This document shows positions 4,685 to 6,232 of a stretch of 6,232 bases of DNA, piece after piece. The DNA lies in assembly GCA_903876615.1 (NCBI GenBank), contig CAIRAS010000397.1, positions 1 to 6,232 on the forward strand. Reading direction: 5' to 3'. This stretch comes from an uncultured Holophagaceae bacterium. GTDB taxonomy: Bacteria > Acidobacteriota > Holophagae > Holophagales > Holophagaceae. Position numbers and translations under genes: made by a program. A model generated the notes under the pieces. That model was not told the DNA's origin. It ran no database searches and was given only the letters and a program-made list of their open reading frames with translations. Positions within the stretch are counted from its first letter, which is position 1. Each line of letters starts with the position of its first letter.

Positions 4685-5812
4685 TCAGAGCTTCAGGAGG
4701 AGCTGCTCGGCAACCCGGGCGGCCGCCCCAGGCTCGCCTAGGTGGCCACGGACCTCGGCCAGTCCGGCCCGGAGCCGCCGAGCATTCTCCGGGTCAAGCA
4801 GGCGGGTGAGCTCCTGGCCCAGCCGCCCGGGATTCACCTCGTCCTGCAGCAGCTCCGGAGCCACTTCCCGCCGGGCCACCAGGTTGGCAAGGCCGAAGTG
4901 GGGCACCTTCACGAGGCGCTTGGCGATCTGGTAGGTGAGGGCGTTCAGGCGGTAGATGATCGCGAAAGGTGTGCCCAGCAGGGCGGTCTCCAGGGTCGCG
5001 GTCCCGGAGGCCACCAGCGCCGCGTCCGCATAGGCCCGGGCGGCGTAGGTGCGGCCCTGCACCAGCAGCACCGGGGCGCCCTGGAGATACCCCCGCACAA
5101 ACTCGGAGTCCAGGGTCGGTGCCACGGGGAGCACCCACTGCACCTCGGGCCGGGCCTGCTCCCAGCGCCGGACCAAGTCGGCCATGGGCGGCAGCAGGCG
5201 CTGGATCTCGCCCCTGCGGCTGCCCGGCAGCAGCGCCACCAGGGGCCGGTGCGGGTCCAGGCCGGTCTCGGCGAAGAAGGCTTCGCGGTTGCACTCGGGC
5301 TGCACAAGCTCCACCAGCGGATGGCCCACGAAGCGGGCGTCCACGGGGTAGCCCCGGAACAGCTCCGGCTCGAAGTCGAAGAGGCAGAACAGGGTGTCCA
5401 GCACCGTGCCCAACTCCGGGATGCGGCCCTGCTTCCAGGCCCAGACCTGGGGGCAGACATACTGGTGCAGCCGCACCGCCGGCAGGTTCCGGCGCAGGGC
5501 CTTGGCCAGCCGCAGGTTGAAGCCCGGGTAGTCGATGAGGAGGGCATCGCTGATCGCTTCTTCCTTCGCGGCGGCAAGGATGGCCTTGAACAGCCGATTC
5601 AGCCGGGGCAGGTGGCGGATGACTTCGACGAAACCCACCACGGCAAGATCCTGGACGTCCGCCAGCTTGCGGTCCAGGTAGGGCGTCATGCGCGGCCCGC
5701 CCACACCCACGATGCGCAGGTCGGGACGCCGCGCCTTCAGCTCCCGCAACAGCTCCGCGCCATGCAGGTCGCCGGAGTCCTCACCGGCGATCACCAGCAG
5801 CGTCGGGCTCAC
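4685..5812 (-). CDS. lpxB: Lipid-A-disaccharide synthase LpxB
   Basis: LpxB (glycosyltransferase family 19) joins UDP-2,3-diacylglucosamine and lipid X to form tetraacyl-disaccharide 1-phosphate, releasing UDP, at the cytoplasmic face of the inner membrane. The 375 residues match the family's usual length (E. coli about 380). Visible signatures are an N-terminal AGEDSGDLHGA loop (9-19; many homologues have GEASGD), LLIDYPGFNLRLAK (91-104) with the conserved Asp94, YVCPQVWAWKQGR (118-130), FVGHPL (161-166), LPGSRRGEI (195-203) with the Arg used in UDP binding, ASGTATLE (268-275) and the C-terminal PHFGLANLVARREVAPELLQ (304-323). The start is a GTG at 5812 with GGAG seven bases upstream. It overlaps the preceding gene's TGA by four bases (GTGA), implying translational coupling. 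No truncation is seen; the enzyme looks functional. Confidence 0.97.
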   Translation of the reverse strand: MSPTLLVIAGEDSGDLHGAELLRELKARRPDLRIVGVGGPRMTPYLDRKLADVQDLAVVGFVEVIRHLPRLNRLFKAILAAAKEEAISDALLIDYPGFNLRLAKALRRNLPAVRLHQYVCPQVWAWKQGRIPELGTVLDTLFCLFDFEPELFRGYPVDARFVGHPLVELVQPECNREAFFAETGLDPHRPLVALLPGSRRGEIQRLLPPMADLVRRWEQARPEVQWVLPVAPTLDSEFVRGYLQGAPVLLVQGRTYAARAYADAALVASGTATLETALLGTPFAIIYRLNALTYQIAKRLVKVPHFGLANLVARREVAPELLQDEVNPGRLGQELTRLLDPENARRLRAGLAEVRGHLGEPGAAARVAEQLLLKL

Positions 5813-6232
5813 GGGCGGTCTCCGCTGCGATCCCAGTGCTTGCCAAAGACCAGGCTGTCATCCGGCACCACCGGGCGGCCCAGGGCTGTGGTCGGCATCT
5901 CAGCGGGGAACAGCACCGGTGGATGGGCCGCATCCAGCGCCGCCGCCTGGACTCGGAAGCGCTCCGGCTCCTCGGCGGGCAGGGCCATGTCCCAGCGGTA
6001 GCCCAGGGCCTGCAGGGCACTCAGGTCCGAGCCCGGCTCGCAGACACCGCACCAGAGGCGATCCGCCAGCGGCTCGGGGTCCCCGGTGCCAGGGTGCCAG
6101 CAGAAGCCCACGGCCTCCCCCCGGGCCTCGCGCAGCAGCTCCAGGACGGGAGTCTCGGCGCCAGGTGCCAGGCGCAGGGCCAGCTTCACGCCCCGGCCCG
6201 AGGTGGCCTCCAGCAGATACTCGAGCTGCTCG
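5809..6232 (-). CDS. C-terminal part of a protein upstream of lpxB, possibly a xylose-isomerase-like TIM barrel
   Basis: The frame runs in from the right edge (first whole codon at 6231) to a TGA at 5809-5811, giving 140 C-terminal residues; the internal GTG at 6189 is not a convincing start since the frame is open upstream of it. Visible features are a helix (EQLEYLLEATSGRG), a strand (VKLALRLAPGAETPVLELL), then VGFCWHPGTGDP. This run resembles the 'LAlExhpg...vgfclDtgH' strands of xylose-isomerase-like TIM barrels (AP endonuclease 2 superfamily), although the usual Asp-Thr-Gly-His is here HPGTG, so metal binding could be altered. A Trp and Pro-rich C-terminal part follows. The assignment is tentative. 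The four-base overlap with lpxB suggests cotranscription and coupled translation, so a lipid A or envelope role is possible. Confidence 0.65.
   Translation of the reverse strand, partial: EQLEYLLEATSGRGVKLALRLAPGAETPVLELLREARGEAVGFCWHPGTGDPEPLADRLWCGVCEPGSDLSALQALGYRWDMALPAEEPERFRVQAAALDAAHPPVLFPAEMPTTALGRPVVPDDSLVFGKHWDRSGDRP

Noticed and set aside
4742..6001. 419-residue ORF on the + strand
   Set aside because: It is antisense to lpxB and the gene upstream of it; it has low-complexity His/Gln/Gly composition and no recognisable domain, while the opposite frame is a clear LpxB.

Overview
The window joins two stretches of very different composition. Bases 1 to about 1370 are AT-rich and almost gene-free. 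From about 1370 to the right edge the DNA is strongly GC-rich, with closely packed genes and codon use typical of a high-GC bacterium. The right side carries lpxB, so the host is a Gram-negative (diderm) bacterium that makes lipid A. High GC, a SPOR-domain protein with Ig-like repeats and the GTG/TGA-coupled lpxB would suit a Holophaga/Geothrix-like Acidobacteriota, but that placement is an impression, not something the sequence proves.

Left part (1-1538): the tail of an unrecognised protein ends at 210, followed by a consensus TATAAT at 229-234 and then more than 900 bases with no credible ORF on either strand. This stretch is full of inverted repeats that nest into multibranch domains and pseudoknots: 478-584, 611-679 and 830-1078. 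The interior mismatches of the two best helices are G.U on the + strand, which points to a + strand transcript. My reading is a large structured non-coding RNA of roughly 800 nt, in the size range of ROOL/GOLLD/OLE-type RNAs. I cannot assign it to a known family, and it is the most interesting item in the window. Smaller hairpins continue to about 1250, and the base composition switches near 1370.

Middle part (1539-4035): a + strand hypothetical protein (187 aa) converges on a - strand small protein (95 aa). The 253 bases between them fold almost entirely into four consecutive inverted repeats. The small gene is divergent from a + strand secreted protein with three cysteine-paired Ig-like repeats and a C-terminal SPOR-like domain. 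The short divergent spacer has a TTGACA box and three small palindromes, a likely regulated promoter.

Right part (4042-6232): an 11-bp perfect inverted repeat separates the SPOR-protein gene from a - strand cluster. In transcription order the cluster is a partial gene for a possible xylose-isomerase-like TIM-barrel protein, then lpxB (start overlapping the previous stop by four bases), then a secreted protein of unknown function 80 bases downstream. The likely shared theme is envelope biogenesis: lipid A disaccharide synthesis plus exported proteins.
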